Source: Rhizoclosmatium globosum (Eukaryota > Chytridiomycota > Chytridiomycetes > Chytridiales > Chytriomycetaceae). From it: 64,000 nt of DNA. The stretch lies in NCBI GenBank assembly GCA_002104985.1, contig MCGO01000001.1, positions 620,001-684,000 of the forward strand, given 5' to 3'. The position numbers and the translations under genes are program-made. The notes beneath the pieces are model-generated. The model was not told the origin of the DNA. It was given only the letters and a program-made list of their open reading frames with translations, and searched no databases. Of the stretch, positions 21,204 through 32,824 are shown piece after piece; the stretch's first letter is position 1; every line of letters starts with the position of its first letter.

Positions 21204-22365
21204 TTACTTTGATGATACGGCTGCATTTTGGTTATTGATAGTATCCACAATCTTGGAAGTCACTTCTTGGAACACATCATATACACCACTCTTTGGGAAT
21301 CCAACCACATAACCGCCAACAGTATTATCTCCTTCAGAACCATCTTCCACAGGTACGCTCGATTCAATCATCGACACAAGAGAAGGATCGATTGGAATAT
21401 ATCCCAAGAAAGGAAGATTGTGCTCTTTAGCAAGAGCTTCGCCGCCACCCTTTGAAAATAGATTTGTGCATTCCTGCAATCCAACTAGGAATTAGAACAG
21501 TTTCCTCAAAGAAAAGCACATACCGCGCAGTGTGGACAAACGTATCCAGACATATTCTCCACGATTCCCAATACTTTGATTCCAACCTTGTTACAAAAAC
21601 TGAGCTCCTTTCGCACATCCGCAATCGACACGTCCTACGAGTCCATGGTTAGGTTACACCTAATCGGCTCCCCCAAACACCAATCACAAACGAACCTGAG
21701 GCGTTGTCACCAAGACAGCTCCCGTCACATTCCATCCTTCTCTCAAGTTTTCCACCAATGCAATGTGCTCGTCTCCAGTTCCAGGCGGTGTGTCGACAAT
21801 CAAATAGTCCAGCTTCTCCTTTCCCCAATCAACGTCCTGAAGGAACTGTCGAATCATGGCAGTCTTCTTGGGTCCTCGCCAACTACAAAGTCAATATATT
21901 AGATGCGACATATCTGACAAGGTTTGGATTTGAAATGGTTTCCTGATACGTCATCGTCGTCGACTTTCTTCAGAGCATCCTACTGTCCAAGATGCAAGGG
22001 GGTTTTGATTAACTTACATTACGGCATCGCCTTTATCCTTCAACAAAAAGCCAATGCTCATGCACCCAAGACTTCCCTGCTTCTCCCCATCTCCCTTCTT
22101 TGGCAACGGAACCTGCACGGGGACCCAGCCTTGCTGCCCTGATGCACTCGATGATCCGTAACACCAAGATCCGTGGTACAGATGGCCCCGTTAGATCAAT
22201 GTCGAGGATGCCAACGCTGCTGGAAGGTGCTTTTGAAGATCCACCGCCCATTGCAAGTGCAAGGGAGAGGGAGGTTGAGACTGTTGATTTCCCGACTCCG
22301 CCTTTTCCGGAGAGGACGAGGATGACGTTTTCAGCGGCTGGTTGAGGGACTTGTGGTGTTGTCAT
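21204..22365 (-). CDS. Cytosolic Fe-S assembly P-loop ATPase (CFD1/NUBP2)
   Basis: The protein begins with the deviant Walker A motif ([14 protein letters not shown]), then [14 protein letters not shown], switch II in [11 protein letters not shown] and the scaffold Cys pair in [20 protein letters not shown]. It lacks the N-terminal ferredoxin-like Cys cluster of NBP35, so it is the CFD1/NUBP2 subunit. The NBP35-CFD1 complex holds a bridging 4Fe-4S cluster for cytosolic and nuclear proteins. Exons: 22018-22365, 21696-21882, 21524-21634 and 21204-21473; introns 135, 61 and 50 nt. Two single-base losses in exon 1, near 22155 and 22115, break the segment between SVPRIL and [13 protein letters not shown]; both sit at GG runs. 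Confidence 0.9.
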
Positions 22366-22612
22366 TGTCGGTGTGATTTTTTAGTAAGGAGGGAGAAAAG
22401 GAAAGATGAAGAACAAGAATGGCTTTTATTGCATTTTTAGCCTACTGAAGTTACGAAAGGATATACACAATGATGAACACGCAGCAGAAGAAAGAATGAT
22501 CAACACTCCTGATCAAAAGGGCTGCCTCCCCACTTCACACCAAAATAAGCATAATAAACAAGAGAAGAACGTAAATTAAACAAATGATTTTGAGAGTTAC
22601 TCCCATCTAGTT
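22366..22612. other. Spacer between CFD1 and zinc-finger member C
   Basis: AT-rich; no coding frame. Probably CFD1 promoter and the 3' region of the next gene. Confidence 0.35.
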
Positions 22613-23630
22613 CTAAAATGACAGTTCGCTTGAGTCAGATGCACCAACACCTCCACAAGTCTTTTCGTGAAACCGTGCACTATCTGATCGAGTAAACAGC
22701 TTATTACATCGTCGACAGTGCGCCTCCTTGCCACCAACTTGGTGCACGCACCGCTCATGACGTTTCAGATCATGGTTCCTTGAGAAAGCAACAGGACAGA
22801 ATTGACACTGGAACGGTTTAATGTTCTCATGTATAAGTTCATGACTCCGTAACAGGCTTGGTTTTGCGAACTCTATTCATTTTGGTGAAAACGATTGGTT
22901 AGAGATCTTGATCATATCTGATGGAAGACACTCAAACAGGGTTCTCACGATGGCTCACCTTTTGTGCAACCCTCCCACATGCATTGTACATTTGCTTTGG
23001 CCTTTTGAAATGGCTGCGGACGCTTGCTCGAATAGGCATGTTATGAGGTGATGATGGAAGCTTTGGAATTTGTTGCATCACCATGGGTGATTGTGGCATC
23101 TGCTGTTGTACCAATGGAGAAGTAGCTGCTGCAGGCGGTGGAGGCGGAGGTGGGAGTGCGTGTAAGACTGGAGAGTGCATTGGTTGGAAGTGTTTGTATC
23201 CTTCTTGGAAGCCGTATCGGAGCTCGTGGTGTCGTAAAACGGTTTGTTCAGACTGCCAAGTGTGGGACAAGAGAACGGGCCTGAACGCTTTGATGAGGAG
23301 AGACGGCTGATGAGAGTACGTGTATGGACGGGTTGGGTCGTTGTAGAGTTGTTGCATTGAGACTGATCCTGCACGAGAACGTGCTGGTGTGATGGGAAGT
23401 ACGACTGGTTGCTCAGGAATAGATGCTGCAGGAGCTTCTTCTTCCTCTGAATCGTACATTAATGAAACACCACCAGGTCCTTTTGGTGCGCCAGATGGTG
23501 TTGTGGGCGAGGGCAAGTCGTCCTTAGTGCCACTTGTTAAATCACCCTTGCTTAACGTGGCAGCTGCGTCAGCGAGCCCGCGAAGGGCATCAGCGGCAGC
23601 CCAGAAATCACTAGCAGATGCGTATTGCAT
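22613..23630 (-). CDS. C2H2 zinc-finger array member C
   Basis: The family motif lies about 50 residues in (KGPGGVSLMYDSEEEE), followed by a Ser/Pro/Gln-rich linker with a poly-Pro run. Finger 1 (CMWEGCTK) ends exon 1 at 22959, one base out of the long upstream frame. After the intron 22873-22958, exon 2 gives EFAKPSLLRSHELIH, finger 2 CQFCPVAFSRNHDLKRHERCVH and finger 3 CRRCNKLFTRSDSARFHEKTC. This is the standard array plan. A nuclear DNA-binding regulator is inferred. One base is missing near 22990. Stop at 22613. Confidence 0.82.
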
Positions 23631-24114
23631 TGTATTGGTTGGCAGGTTGGTTGGCAGTTGGTGGCGGGCGGGAAAGGATGGTTTCGACGATGGATTTCTT
23701 TTCTCAAAGTGTTCGGGGCCAGCCGGAAAGCATTTGTTATGCCATGAGTCCTTCTCTCAGGTGGCTGAGAAATTGTTTCACTCTTTTGAAACGGCAAGCC
23801 CCAACATCACCTAACCCTTTCCGACTGATTCCGGTGCCACATGCGAAGCATTCATCCTAAACTATTCCTCCTTCGAATAGTGCGACCAAACATGTTCATT
23901 CCCGCAGCACCCTAGCCTTGTGCTTTATCAAATTTTTCAATTTCGTGGCTTTCTGCTATTTCCGGTGGCTCAGATGTGAAACACCTCAGTTACCCCCGAC
24001 TCAGTGCATTTGTCAGGTAGGGTTCGCAGTGTCAGTAATGATCGTATCACATAATATTCACATTGTATTTGGGAAATGATTTGAAAAATGAAGAAGAGTC
24101 TAATGAAACCCGAA
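23631..24114. other. Spacer between members C and D
   Basis: No gene seen. Just upstream of C it has GGTGGCGGGCGGG (reverse CCCGCCCGCCACC), a GCCACC-containing word also found upstream of several other array members. Confidence 0.35.
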
Positions 24115-24916
24115 TCATTCCGAGACAGGGTCCGCCACGCAAGTCCGTTCATGAAAACTCCTGCTGTCTGGTCGAGCGAAATTCTTCCCACACGTTCGAC
24201 ACTTGGTTTGATCTTTGTTTTCCTGTGGATTTCTGATTGAGCTAGGGTGCAGGGTGGCAACAAGAATATCGAACTTACCCCAATGTGATGCACAGAGCGA
24301 TTATGCCGTCTCAAATCATGGTTCCTTGTAAATGCAGCGAAGCATATAGTACACTCATAAGGCCTTAGGAGTCGATGAACGTTCAAGTGGCTTTGCAACA
24401 AGCTGGGTTTCGGAAACGCTAAAATACAACCAATTAGAACCACCGATTCGAATAATTCGACTACTTACTTTTATCACATCCTTCCCATGTGCACGTATGC
24501 GACCGTTGTTGTGCTTTGACTTTCAGTGGCAACCCATGTGTGGGCGAACAACGGGCAAGCACCGCCTTTCTGGCTTCTTTTGGAATGCGTTGAATATGAG
24601 TAGCTGTTTCCTCTGAGTCGCTCTTTGATAATGAGGTTTTGCGTGAAATGGGGCTTTGATGACGGCAAAAGTCGGGTGTCGCTGAGAGGTCTCCATCATC
24701 ATTAAGAAGATTTACACCTCCAACGTTATATTCAAAATAGCGCAGTGGTGCTCCGGTATCGGAATGTTGCGGTGAGGAGCGACAGGGATTGTGGGATGTG
24801 GCTTTCTTGGCTGACTCGGTCTGACTAGTGGAGGTCGGTGACGGCGGTATTTTATAGAGTGCTACCGTATCTTGACAAGGAGCAGTTGAATCAATGTTGT
24901 AGGACGACGGACTCAT
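24115..24916 (-). CDS. C2H2 zinc-finger array member D
   Basis: Three exons: 24469-24916, 24279-24418 and 24115-24222. The motif reads NVGGVNLLNDDGD (the first Pro is replaced). Finger 1 is CTWEGCDK, split by the intron, continuing TFPKPSLLQSHLNVH; finger 2 is CTICFAAFTRNHDLRRHNRSVH; finger 3 is CRTCGKNFARPDSRSFHERTC in its own exon. The frame is intact throughout. The linker is Ser/Pro-rich and carries many Lys/Arg (RIPKEARKAVLARC). Closest in finger sequence to members B and C. Confidence 0.85.
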
Positions 24917-25167
24917 GGGTGATGATGATGGGGCACGAGTTTGAACTGAACTATTTTAACAGCGAAATGTTTCTGCCACATCTGTTTGAAACTCTTACAT
25001 GTAACCGCATAGACGGGAAGGCATGAAGAATTTCCCCGCGATGATGTTGGATTCCAAAAATCAGTAAAGATGGTCTGGCTTGACGAAACTCAAAAAAGTG
25101 TAAATTCTATTATAATCATACGAAAGCTAAACAAATAAAGCGATAATAAAAGCAGCTAGTAAAACAG

Positions 25168-25770
25168 CTAGTGAACTCGTCTCTTTTTACAGGTGCTCTG
25201 ATGTCTCTTACATGAATCAGTTCGGGCAAACTGCTTTCCACACTTGCTACAAGCAAGTATCCGTTGTGTCAAAAGATGAACAGAGCGCTGGTGACGGAGA
25301 AGATCATGGCGGCGAAGGAAAGAGACCGAACAACCGGGTTGCGCGCACATGTGTAATTTGTCGTTACTGCCTTCCATGTTTCCGGTTTCAATTTGAAAGA
25401 GAGGAACGGCATTTGATGAAGACACTGACAACAAAGCTTGTATTTCATTAGGACCCTCCGACGTTTCATAAATTTCTTGGTAGTCATTTGTAAGATGTGA
25501 TAGCGTTGATCCGTCATCAACAGAGAACAGTGTCAGAGACGACAACTGTGGAGAACCAGAGCGCTCTGAAATCTGAGGCGAAAGCTTAGGACTGGGAATG
25601 GCGTCGTCGAGCAAGTTGATGCCACCGGCTCCGCGAAGGTAAGCTGTTGAAGAAATGGGGCTTTCTGAAGTGGCAAGGCAGCTCGAGGTTGAAAGCGGAG
25701 CGGAATTATCCAGTGACAGCAAGAGATGAGCATGATGGATAAGCGGGGCTGAGGCTTTGGAGGCTTCCAT
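25168..25770 (-). CDS. C2H2 zinc-finger array member E, single exon
   Basis: An intact 201-residue frame with the motif LRGAGGINLLDDAIP, a Ser-rich linker and two fingers: CAQPGCSVSFLRRHDLLRHQRSVH and CSKCGKQFARTDSCKRHQSTC. There is no separate first finger and no intron, unlike most relatives. The ATG at 25770 is used; the frame stays open to 25854 without another ATG, so a longer protein is possible if the start lies in an upstream exon. Regulator by inference. Confidence 0.8.
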   Translation of the reverse strand: MEASKASAPLIHHAHLLLSLDNSAPLSTSSCLATSESPISSTAYLRGAGGINLLDDAIPSPKLSPQISERSGSPQLSSLTLFSVDDGSTLSHLTNDYQEIYETSEGPNEIQALLSVSSSNAVPLFQIETGNMEGSNDKLHMCAQPGCSVSFLRRHDLLRHQRSVHLLTQRILACSKCGKQFARTDSCKRHQSTCKKRRVH

Positions 25771-25997
25771 AGTTCGGTATGCTGATGGTTTGGTTTGGGT
25801 TGACTTTTTTTTCGGCTTTGCTAGATTGAGATTTTTGGGTGGAGTTTCTTTCAAGATTTGTGATACGATTTCAAAGTATTATGTGTAGTTTCAGGGAGTA
25901 GCTGGTAGGATATTTATTGCACTATCCTGTCGAGTCTCGGAGAACTCAATCTCTATTACGTATGGTACAGCATATTAAATACAACACGGAGAGGAAT

Positions 25998-26967
25998 CTA
26001 TCCTTTACAAATCTTGACATGTCTTTTCAAGGAGTCAACTCGACCGAAACCTTTTGACGAACGTTAGCCACAATATCCAATGACAAAGTCAGATGATGTA
26101 CCTTTCCCACAAATGCCACAAGCAAACACTGGGGCCCCAGCTTTGACTGCATGAACACTGCGTTCATGACGAGAGAGATCCTATATCGCAAATTGTTACT
26201 GATTTTAGTTTACACAAGCCGCACCCTTACATGCTTTCGGGCAAACGACAAGGGACAGAGAGTACAAGCAAATGGCTTTATGTTTGTGTGAGAATTATTG
26301 TGTGAAATGAGATGCCATTGAGTCTTAAATTCTACAAAGATTGAAGTTATGGGTTTCATCTTAATGTATGTGGATTAAATACCTTTCCCGCACCCTTCCC
26401 ATTCGCAAACGAAGGAGGATGTGCTGGGGGATTTTCGTCGACTGGGACTTGGGGCACCTACCGATGACTGATGAGTCGGGGATTGTGCTGATATATCTGG
26501 TTGGTTATGAAACCTCCGACAACTTCAAATTGCCCATGACTACTATGCGGAATTGCTTGAAAGAGACCCTGGGGGGCGTGGCCTTCTTCGAATTTATCGA
26601 TTTGCTGCCTATTGCCAAGATCTTTGCTTTCCAATTGCGCCGCAGAGGATGAGGAGCCTCCGCCCATGTATACATGGTGAAAATAATACGATTGATTTGA
26701 GTAAAGGGTCTCAGGGGGTATCTGGGGTCGTTCCTGAGGCTCTGGCGAGTCCAAGATGTTTCGACCACCGGGCCAAGAACTCTTGAGTTGTCTCAAAAAG
26801 TGGCTCAGCAGCTGTAGCTATGTAATAACTAGAAGTAGCTGTTTCCTGAGGATAAGAATCTTGGATGGTTGTTAAGCGGTTTAGTGGCGTGACAGCAGCT
26901 GTTGACCACCAGGATCGGGTTGCTGCGGGATACTTTGGTCATAAGATTCTGAAGAGGTCGTTGACAT
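25998..26967 (-). CDS. C2H2 zinc-finger array member F, four exons
   Basis: Exons inferred: about 26383-26967, 26231-26331, 26102-26180 and 25998-26050. Introns interrupt all three fingers: after CEWEGCGK, inside CPLSFARKH/DLSRHERSVH, and after CGICGK/GFGRVDSLKRH. The motif is altered (SWPGGRNILDSPEP) and a second PGG-like stretch (DPGGQQLL) lies near the start in another frame. The linker frame changes at least once, so one or two bases may be missing before 26800. The last finger ends CKG just before the stop at 25998. Confidence 0.7.
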
Positions 26968-27777
26968 TTTGAATACGAAGCGAGACGATGCTGAGCTGCT
27001 ATCCTGGCCGAGTTGAAGGTCCCGTATCAGTTTTGAAGCAAATTTTGGAGGAAGACGGCTTTTGTGTTCTCACCAAGCCGCTACGTTGAATGATCCTAAG
27101 AGTCCCACAGAGCTTTCAAAGTGTCGGGATATGGTGGCATGCAGTTTTACGGGAAGCAGTCGTATGCGAGAATCATCATATTGTCCGCCCTACTCCGAAC
27201 TCTGCTCATCTTTTGCCGATAAGCAATGCAATTATGAATGAATAGTTTGCACCAATTATCGCCCATTCCGTTGAGAGTTGGTGCAGATATCTCATTCAGA
27301 ACTCGGAAAAAAATTGTCCCATTGATCCGTCATCGGCCGCTTCTGGTGGCTTGGCGCCTGACAGACCCTTCTTCAGCACAATTTATTACGAATTACATAT
27401 TTCCCATCGCCAGGCATTAGCTCATGCGGACCGATGAACACAGTCGCACACGAACCCTTTTAACACAACTTCAATATAGTGCCGCACCCAGTCGGGAAAG
27501 ACAAATCAACCGATCATTAAATAAGGAAAATCATCAAAGACTCTGTTACTCGATTTCATCTGATCATCGTTCTGAACTTTGGCATATTCTGCACAGTTTT
27601 GAGACCAATGCAGCCCAGATATATAATCCATAAGTCTAAAACAGAGGACTTCATGAAGCCATATCGTCGACTTGAAGACGTTGGAACTAAGACAGGGAAA
27701 ATTATGTAAAATGCACATATTATTCGATTACAGCAACGAACAAAAGAGAAAAAGTAGCTCAAAGAATATGTAATAAT
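26968..27777. other. 810-bp spacer between members F and G
   Basis: No convincing gene on either strand; only short unsupported frames. It likely contains the promoter of F and the 3' end of G. GAAGCAAATTTTGG near 27035 resembles the A/T core seen upstream of other members. Confidence 0.4.
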
Positions 27778-28574
27778 TCAATGCTGTTGTTCTTGATCCG
27801 GCAACTCCTTGCATAATCTCAAATGACGTTTCAAAGAATCCACACGTCCAAACTTTTTCAAGCATGCCTTGCAACTATATTGCGGTTCACTATCCTTGCC
27901 TGCATGGACTGTACGTGCGTGGCGGAGAAGGTCGTGCTTACGAGTAAAACTGAGAGTGCAGTCGGTACAACCGAAACTCCGCAAGTTCGTGTGATGACGC
28001 ATATGACTTTGAAGGTGCCAGGCAGTTTTGAAATACCGACCGCATCCTTCCCAATCACAGTGAAACTTTTTTGTTGGGTGCTGAGGGTGTTGGCTGACGG
28101 GTGTTCGATTAAAGGGGAGGAAACGGAATCCTCGGAATTCGACGAATGTGCTGGTGAAGAAGGGTGCGACTCATTGTCAGTTGAGAAGAAGTGTTGTGCA
28201 GGCGAGGCTAGAGGGCTGCTTCTGTATTGAGTTGCTGTGATATGCTGTTGAAGTTGATTTAAATGCGGTTGAACTCGGATTGCTTGAATTGGCCTGCTGT
28301 TATATTGCTGGATATGCTGGTGGATGTAGTCTTGGTGCGTTGGCGCATGCATAATGATACGGGGAGATGCAGTTGGTGTCTGTGGCGTGGAGCGTGGCGG
28401 TTCATGGATGCTCAAAGCGGATGATTCGCTGTAGTTTGCTCTTGTAACCGCATCTCTGAGAGCTTGTTGACCCAAGACGAAAGTGGTGGAAGGGTAACAT
28501 TAGTGTCCTTGGGGGCTGAAAAGCAAATCGGCGGAAGCTGCACGGAGTAAGCAATGCTATTCTGGACTGGCATG
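27778..28574 (-). CDS. C2H2 zinc-finger protein G (no GPGG motif)
   Basis: The start at 28574 gives MPVQNSIAYSVQLPPI and a linker rich in Ser, Thr, Pro and Gln (QPHLNQLQQHITATQ). Three fingers are coded: CDWEGCGRYFKTAWHLQSHMRHH, CTDCTLSFTRKHDLLRHARTVH and CKACLKKFGRVDSLKRHLRLC. The GPGG motif is absent. Finger sequences are closest to F and H. The linker is joined by one base missing at an AAAAAA run near 28070, and another frame change occurs near 28440. It ends with QEQQH at 27778. No intron needed. Confidence 0.72.
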
Positions 28575-29012
28575 GATGGCTGTGTCTTTGAGAAGATGCA
28601 ATTGAGTGATCGCCAGTGGTGACAATAGCTGGCATAGAGCGAGAACCTTTTTATGATGCAAAAGCGAAAAGGAGTGGCGGTTGGCATCAGAAGACATCCG
28701 GTTCGTCCGATGCGAACCCTGAAAACCCTCATTTTCGAAGGGTTTGTTCCGAAAATTGTGTGCGCCTCGGAAAGCCACGCTCGCAGCTCGGCACGCTTCG
28801 CTGACGCCATTCATTCAGTGAGAGTAAACATTGTAAAGGTAAAGGAAGTTGTTTACTGTGCCTTGTGCAACTTCTCCGAGACTCGGTGGATGTATATCTT
28901 TGGAGACGCAACGAAACTGAAACACAGATGGTGATGGGCGAAATTTTCCGAAGTTGCGTGTTTCCTATTGGGTTATCGGACGATGATTAATTGACAGAGT
29001 TTAATGACCTGG
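28575..29012. other. Spacer between member G and the small ORF
   Basis: Contains GGCGAAATTTTCCGAAG at 28937, similar to words upstream of other array members. No coding region supported. Confidence 0.35.
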
Positions 29013-29309
29013 CTACGTTACTATCCTCGCATTGGTATCCGACAAGGGAACATTCAGCTGGGTGTCTAACCTTATCACCGCCACAATTACTTCAGTGGCG
29101 TTTTCAACAACTCCTTCATCAATCAATAAGTCCTTCCTAATCATCCACTTTATGATTGCATCCAATAGCATCCTTCTTCCGTAATAAGTATATGAGTGTT
29201 CACTTTCACGTCTCAAATAGACTGCATCCACATTTCTTACGTCTTGAACCGTGCTACTTATCGTTGATAAGGATTCAGGGCTCGGTCTTCTCTTTTTCTC
29301 GCTGTCCAT
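29013..29309 (-). CDS. Small hypothetical protein (98 aa)
   Basis: An intact Met-to-stop frame with a basic/Ser start (MDSEKKRRPSPESLSTISS), a middle YYGRRMLLDAIIKWMIRKDL and a helical end (ATEVIVAVIRLDTQLNVPL). It is not recognised. It is divergent from the ABC transporter, with under 80 bp between starts, and shows no finger motif. The mixed hydrophobic helix could be a dimerisation segment. Confidence 0.45.
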   Translation of the reverse strand: MDSEKKRRPSPESLSTISSTVQDVRNVDAVYLRRESEHSYTYYGRRMLLDAIIKWMIRKDLLIDEGVVENATEVIVAVIRLDTQLNVPLSDTNARIVT

Positions 29310-29388
29310 AACTCAAAGAAGGTTTAATATTAGCTCGGAATAAATGAGGCGTTTCCAAAATCAACTTATCACAAAAAAAGATCGCAAA

Positions 29389-31474
29389 ATGACAACAGCA
29401 AACACAGCCATTCAGGTCAACACCGGAATTAAACCCCAAGGGCTCACCCTCACTTGGAAAGAGTTGGGATACTCTGTCACGAATTCCAAGACGAAAGAAA
29501 ACAGCTTCATCTTGAAGGAGATATCTGGAACCCTCCAACCAGGCGAGATTCTCGCCGTATTGGGCCCATCCGGCGCTGGAAAGAGTACTTCTTGGTGAGT
29601 TCTTTGCATGATATAGAGCCGCCTTTCCTTCTTGCATAATATGTGTCTTGTGCTATCAAATTCCAATTTCATATCCACACTCAAAACGACAAACCCCAAC
29701 TTCCAACCAGCATCACCCCAATATATGAGCTAATCAAATGTTAATTATTTTAGGATGTAATCGCTGGCCGCAAAGGCAAGTCTGGAACAGTTCATGGGTC
29801 CGTCTTTCTCGATGGCCAGGAAAGACCCATCAAAAAGTACGCTTCTTACGTAACTCAAGACGACTCTCTCATTGGCAGTTTCACTGTCCGCGAGACAATT
29901 CGTTGGGCTGTGAAGCTGAACCTTCCTACTCTCCCCTTCCCAACGCAAGAGGCCAAAGTACAGGATATGCTGTTACAGTTCGGACTCACAAAGTGTGCGG
30001 ACTCTGTTGTGGGAGATGTATTGAGGCGAGGGATTTCGGGAGGTGAAAAGCGACGTTTGTCGATTGCTGTTCAGCTTGTGAAGGAATCCAAAGTTGTCTT
30101 TTTGGATGAACCCACGTCTGGATTGGATTCTGCTGCGTCTTTCAAAGTTATGGAGAGTATCAAGAACCTTGCGGCGAAGAGACAGTGTGCTGTCGTGTGC
30201 AGTATTCACCAACCGAGTCCATCGACGTACCAGTTGTTTGACAAAGTGTTGTTCTTGGCTCGCGGAGAGACTATTTACTTTGGACCCAACAACGGAGAGG
30301 AGGTTGATTACTTCGAGGCGATTGGTCATGCTATTCCAGAACACGTTAACGTGCCTGACGCTGTATTAGACTGTGAGTAAATATATGCAAGTGAATTCGA
30401 TCTCACATATATAATAGCCATCAATGTTGACTTCCTCGGTGACGAAGAGCTGGCTAAATCTCGAATGGACAAGTTTGTCGCAAACTGGAAGTCTTCTACC
30501 AATTTCGCCAGTGCTAAACAAGCCGTAGACCAAGACCTCAGCAAGCACAAAGCCAGAGATCCTTCTCCTGGCAAGGTGATTCTTGGAAGTAACGACTACG
30601 CTCAACCATTCTGGAATCAAGTTGCGATTCTCACACACCGAAACTTCAGTAACGCCATCAAGAACATTCTCATGTTCTGGGTCCGCTTGGTGCTCTACGT
30701 TGCAATGGCAGTCTTGATGGGAACTACATGGTGGCAAATGGGAAACGCACAAAACAGCGTTCAATCTCGCATTAACGCCTTCTTCCTCAGTGTAGGCTTC
30801 TTAGCTTTCATGAGTGTTGCAGGAGTTCCCGCGATTTTAGAAGACCGTCAAGTGTTTTATCGTGAACGTATGAATCGCACTTATTCCGTCGGTGCGTACG
30901 TTCTCGCAAACACGATTGTGTCGATTCCGTTCATTTATATCTTGGCACTTGGATTCTCGTTGCCTGCATATCTGTTCATGGGACTTCAATTGAGTGCGTC
31001 CAAGTTCTTCATCTACACTTCGTTCATGTGGTTCACGTTGTACGTCGCGGAGTCTGTGACTGTCTTTATTGCTGCGTTGTTCCCGATTTTTGTTATTGCT
31101 CTTACGCTCGCGGCTCTTTTTAACGGGTTGGAAATGGTTACTCATGGAGCACTTGTTCGTGAAAACCTTCCTTCGTTTTGGAGGTATGGGTTCCATTACT
31201 GGAACTACCAAAGTGGGCGTGGGATGGGTTCGTTGGAAATGAGTTTCCAGGAATCACGTTTGAATGTGCACAGTTGCCAAAGGGCGGTTGTTTTTGTTCT
31301 GTTCCCTCCAGTTTGGGAGATGATGCCTGTACTTTTAGCGGAGACGACGTTTTGAAGGAGTATGGTTACTCGGAGTACAGCTACTACAAAAGTGTTGCAT
31401 GTTTGGTTGCGTTGATTGTATTCTTCCGTCTTGCGTTTTACATCACACTCAGGCTCAAGAAGCCACAAGTCTAG
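29389..31474 (+). CDS. ABCG (White/WBC) half-transporter
   Basis: An ATP-binding domain comes first: Walker A GPSGAGKST, then GRKGKSG, a Q-loop TQDDSLIG, the ABC signature ISGGEKRRLSIA, Walker B VVFLDEPTSGLDSA and the H-loop SIHQPS. A membrane domain follows with about six helices (for example ILMFWVRLVLYVAMAVLMG, SIPFIYILALGFSLP, VFIAALFPIFVIALTLAALF). NBD-TMD order and one NBD make it a G-type half-transporter that must dimerise; substrates may be lipids or xenobiotics. Exons: 29389-29594, 29754-30372 and 30418-31474. One base is missing at the exon 1 end (KST-LDVIAGRK) and one near 31207 (YQ-KWAWDGF). An in-frame ATG at 29344 is an alternative start. Confidence 0.9.
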
Positions 31475-31614
31475 TTTCTTTTCCATTGAAGCAGTCTCAT
31501 ATTTCGTTCATCGAACACAATGCCTCAGTTCTAAAAATCCAACAAATATATTCTACAAATCAAACAAAAAAGTATACGCGAGAAAAAAATACAATACTAA
31601 CATAGAACAAAGAG

Positions 31615-32824
31615 TTACTGCCCAAACTGTCCCTTCTCCCTACAAATATTAACATGCCTCCTCAACGAATCAACCCGTCCAAACCCATGTCCACAGTTCC
31701 CACAAGCAAACAACGGCTGCCCCGCCGCAACTTCATGCACACTCTTCTGATGCCGCCCCAAATCGTGTTTTCGAACAAAGGCAAGCGGACACTGGTCGCA
31801 CTGGTGTTTTCGGACATTCTCGTGATGCTTGATATGGAGATGCATTGCCACGGTGTTCCAAACTCTTTTGGCAGTCGTCGCGCGGGCAGGGGTACGCTTT
31901 CTGGCCGTTGGGGAGGATTCGGAAGGGGATTGTTTTTGAGAGTGGTTTGTTTGAGGGTGGGACTTGTTCGGGAAGGATTGTTTGAGGAACTGGTTGAGTT
32001 GGTGGGATTGGGGTTTGTTGAGGGGCGATGGGACGGTAGATTGGTTGTTGGATGTGGTGTGGGGTTTGATGTAATCCCTGGTTAGGCTCGGATTGAAAAT
32101 GTGTTTGTCGAGGTTGCGGAGCAATTAAAGATACAGGTTGCGAATACTGAAGATGATATTGAACCGGCGGTGCTTGTATAGGTTGTGGCTGAGATCGAAA
32201 TTCGTGGTTTTGAGGAATTTGTCGATTTGTGGGATAGGCGGCGACACAGGAGGAGAATAGAATGAGGAACCGTGTCCGACTGAGTGAGGTAGTAAGGACG
32301 GTTGATTTTGCTGAAACGAATTCGAAGCGGATTCTGAGGAACAACATTCGGTACATGTTGATTTTGACGCATGTATGTGTTGGTGGGGGCTGTTGAATAA
32401 ATTGGGCTTGGGGGGCGAAAGGTGATTTTGTAGACAATGCGACAAGGTGTTGAGGCGGTTGATATGGCCTGAAACGGTTGCTAATTGGAGGAACACGATG
32501 GACTATCTCAACCTCCCGTCGAGGTTGAGTTGGTAAAGGGTTCACAACATCATCAACGAGGCTGACAGATCCAGGACCTAATGGGGCTCGTGGAGGCGCT
32601 GTTGGTCTTGAATCCGTAGAATCGCTGGACCCTGTCGCGGGGAAAGCCTCTAAGGGCTGCTTCGAGGATGCTCTGTTCATGAGCAGATAGTTTGCTCTTT
32701 GTTGTTGTTGGAGCGGCATTGCAACGACCGATGATGGCGGTGATGGAGGAATGGATCTTGGGCTAGAGGTGTGTTGGCCGGCAGGGAAGTGGGCAAGGGG
32801 TGCCTGAGAGGGAAGCAGACTCAT
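31615..32824 (-). CDS. C2H2 zinc-finger array member H
   Basis: The start at 32824 leads to a long Pro/Gln/Ser-rich region with the variant motif APLGPGSVSLVDDVV. Fingers: CPRDDCQK (joined after one missing base to VWNTVAMHLHIKHH), CDQCPLAFVRKHDLGRHQKSVH and CGNCGHGFGRVDSLRRHVNIC. The fingers match F and G most closely. The middle frame (about 32080-32400) reads with less biased residues than expected, so compensating one-base losses are likely there. The final residues are EKGQFGQ. Confidence 0.72.
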
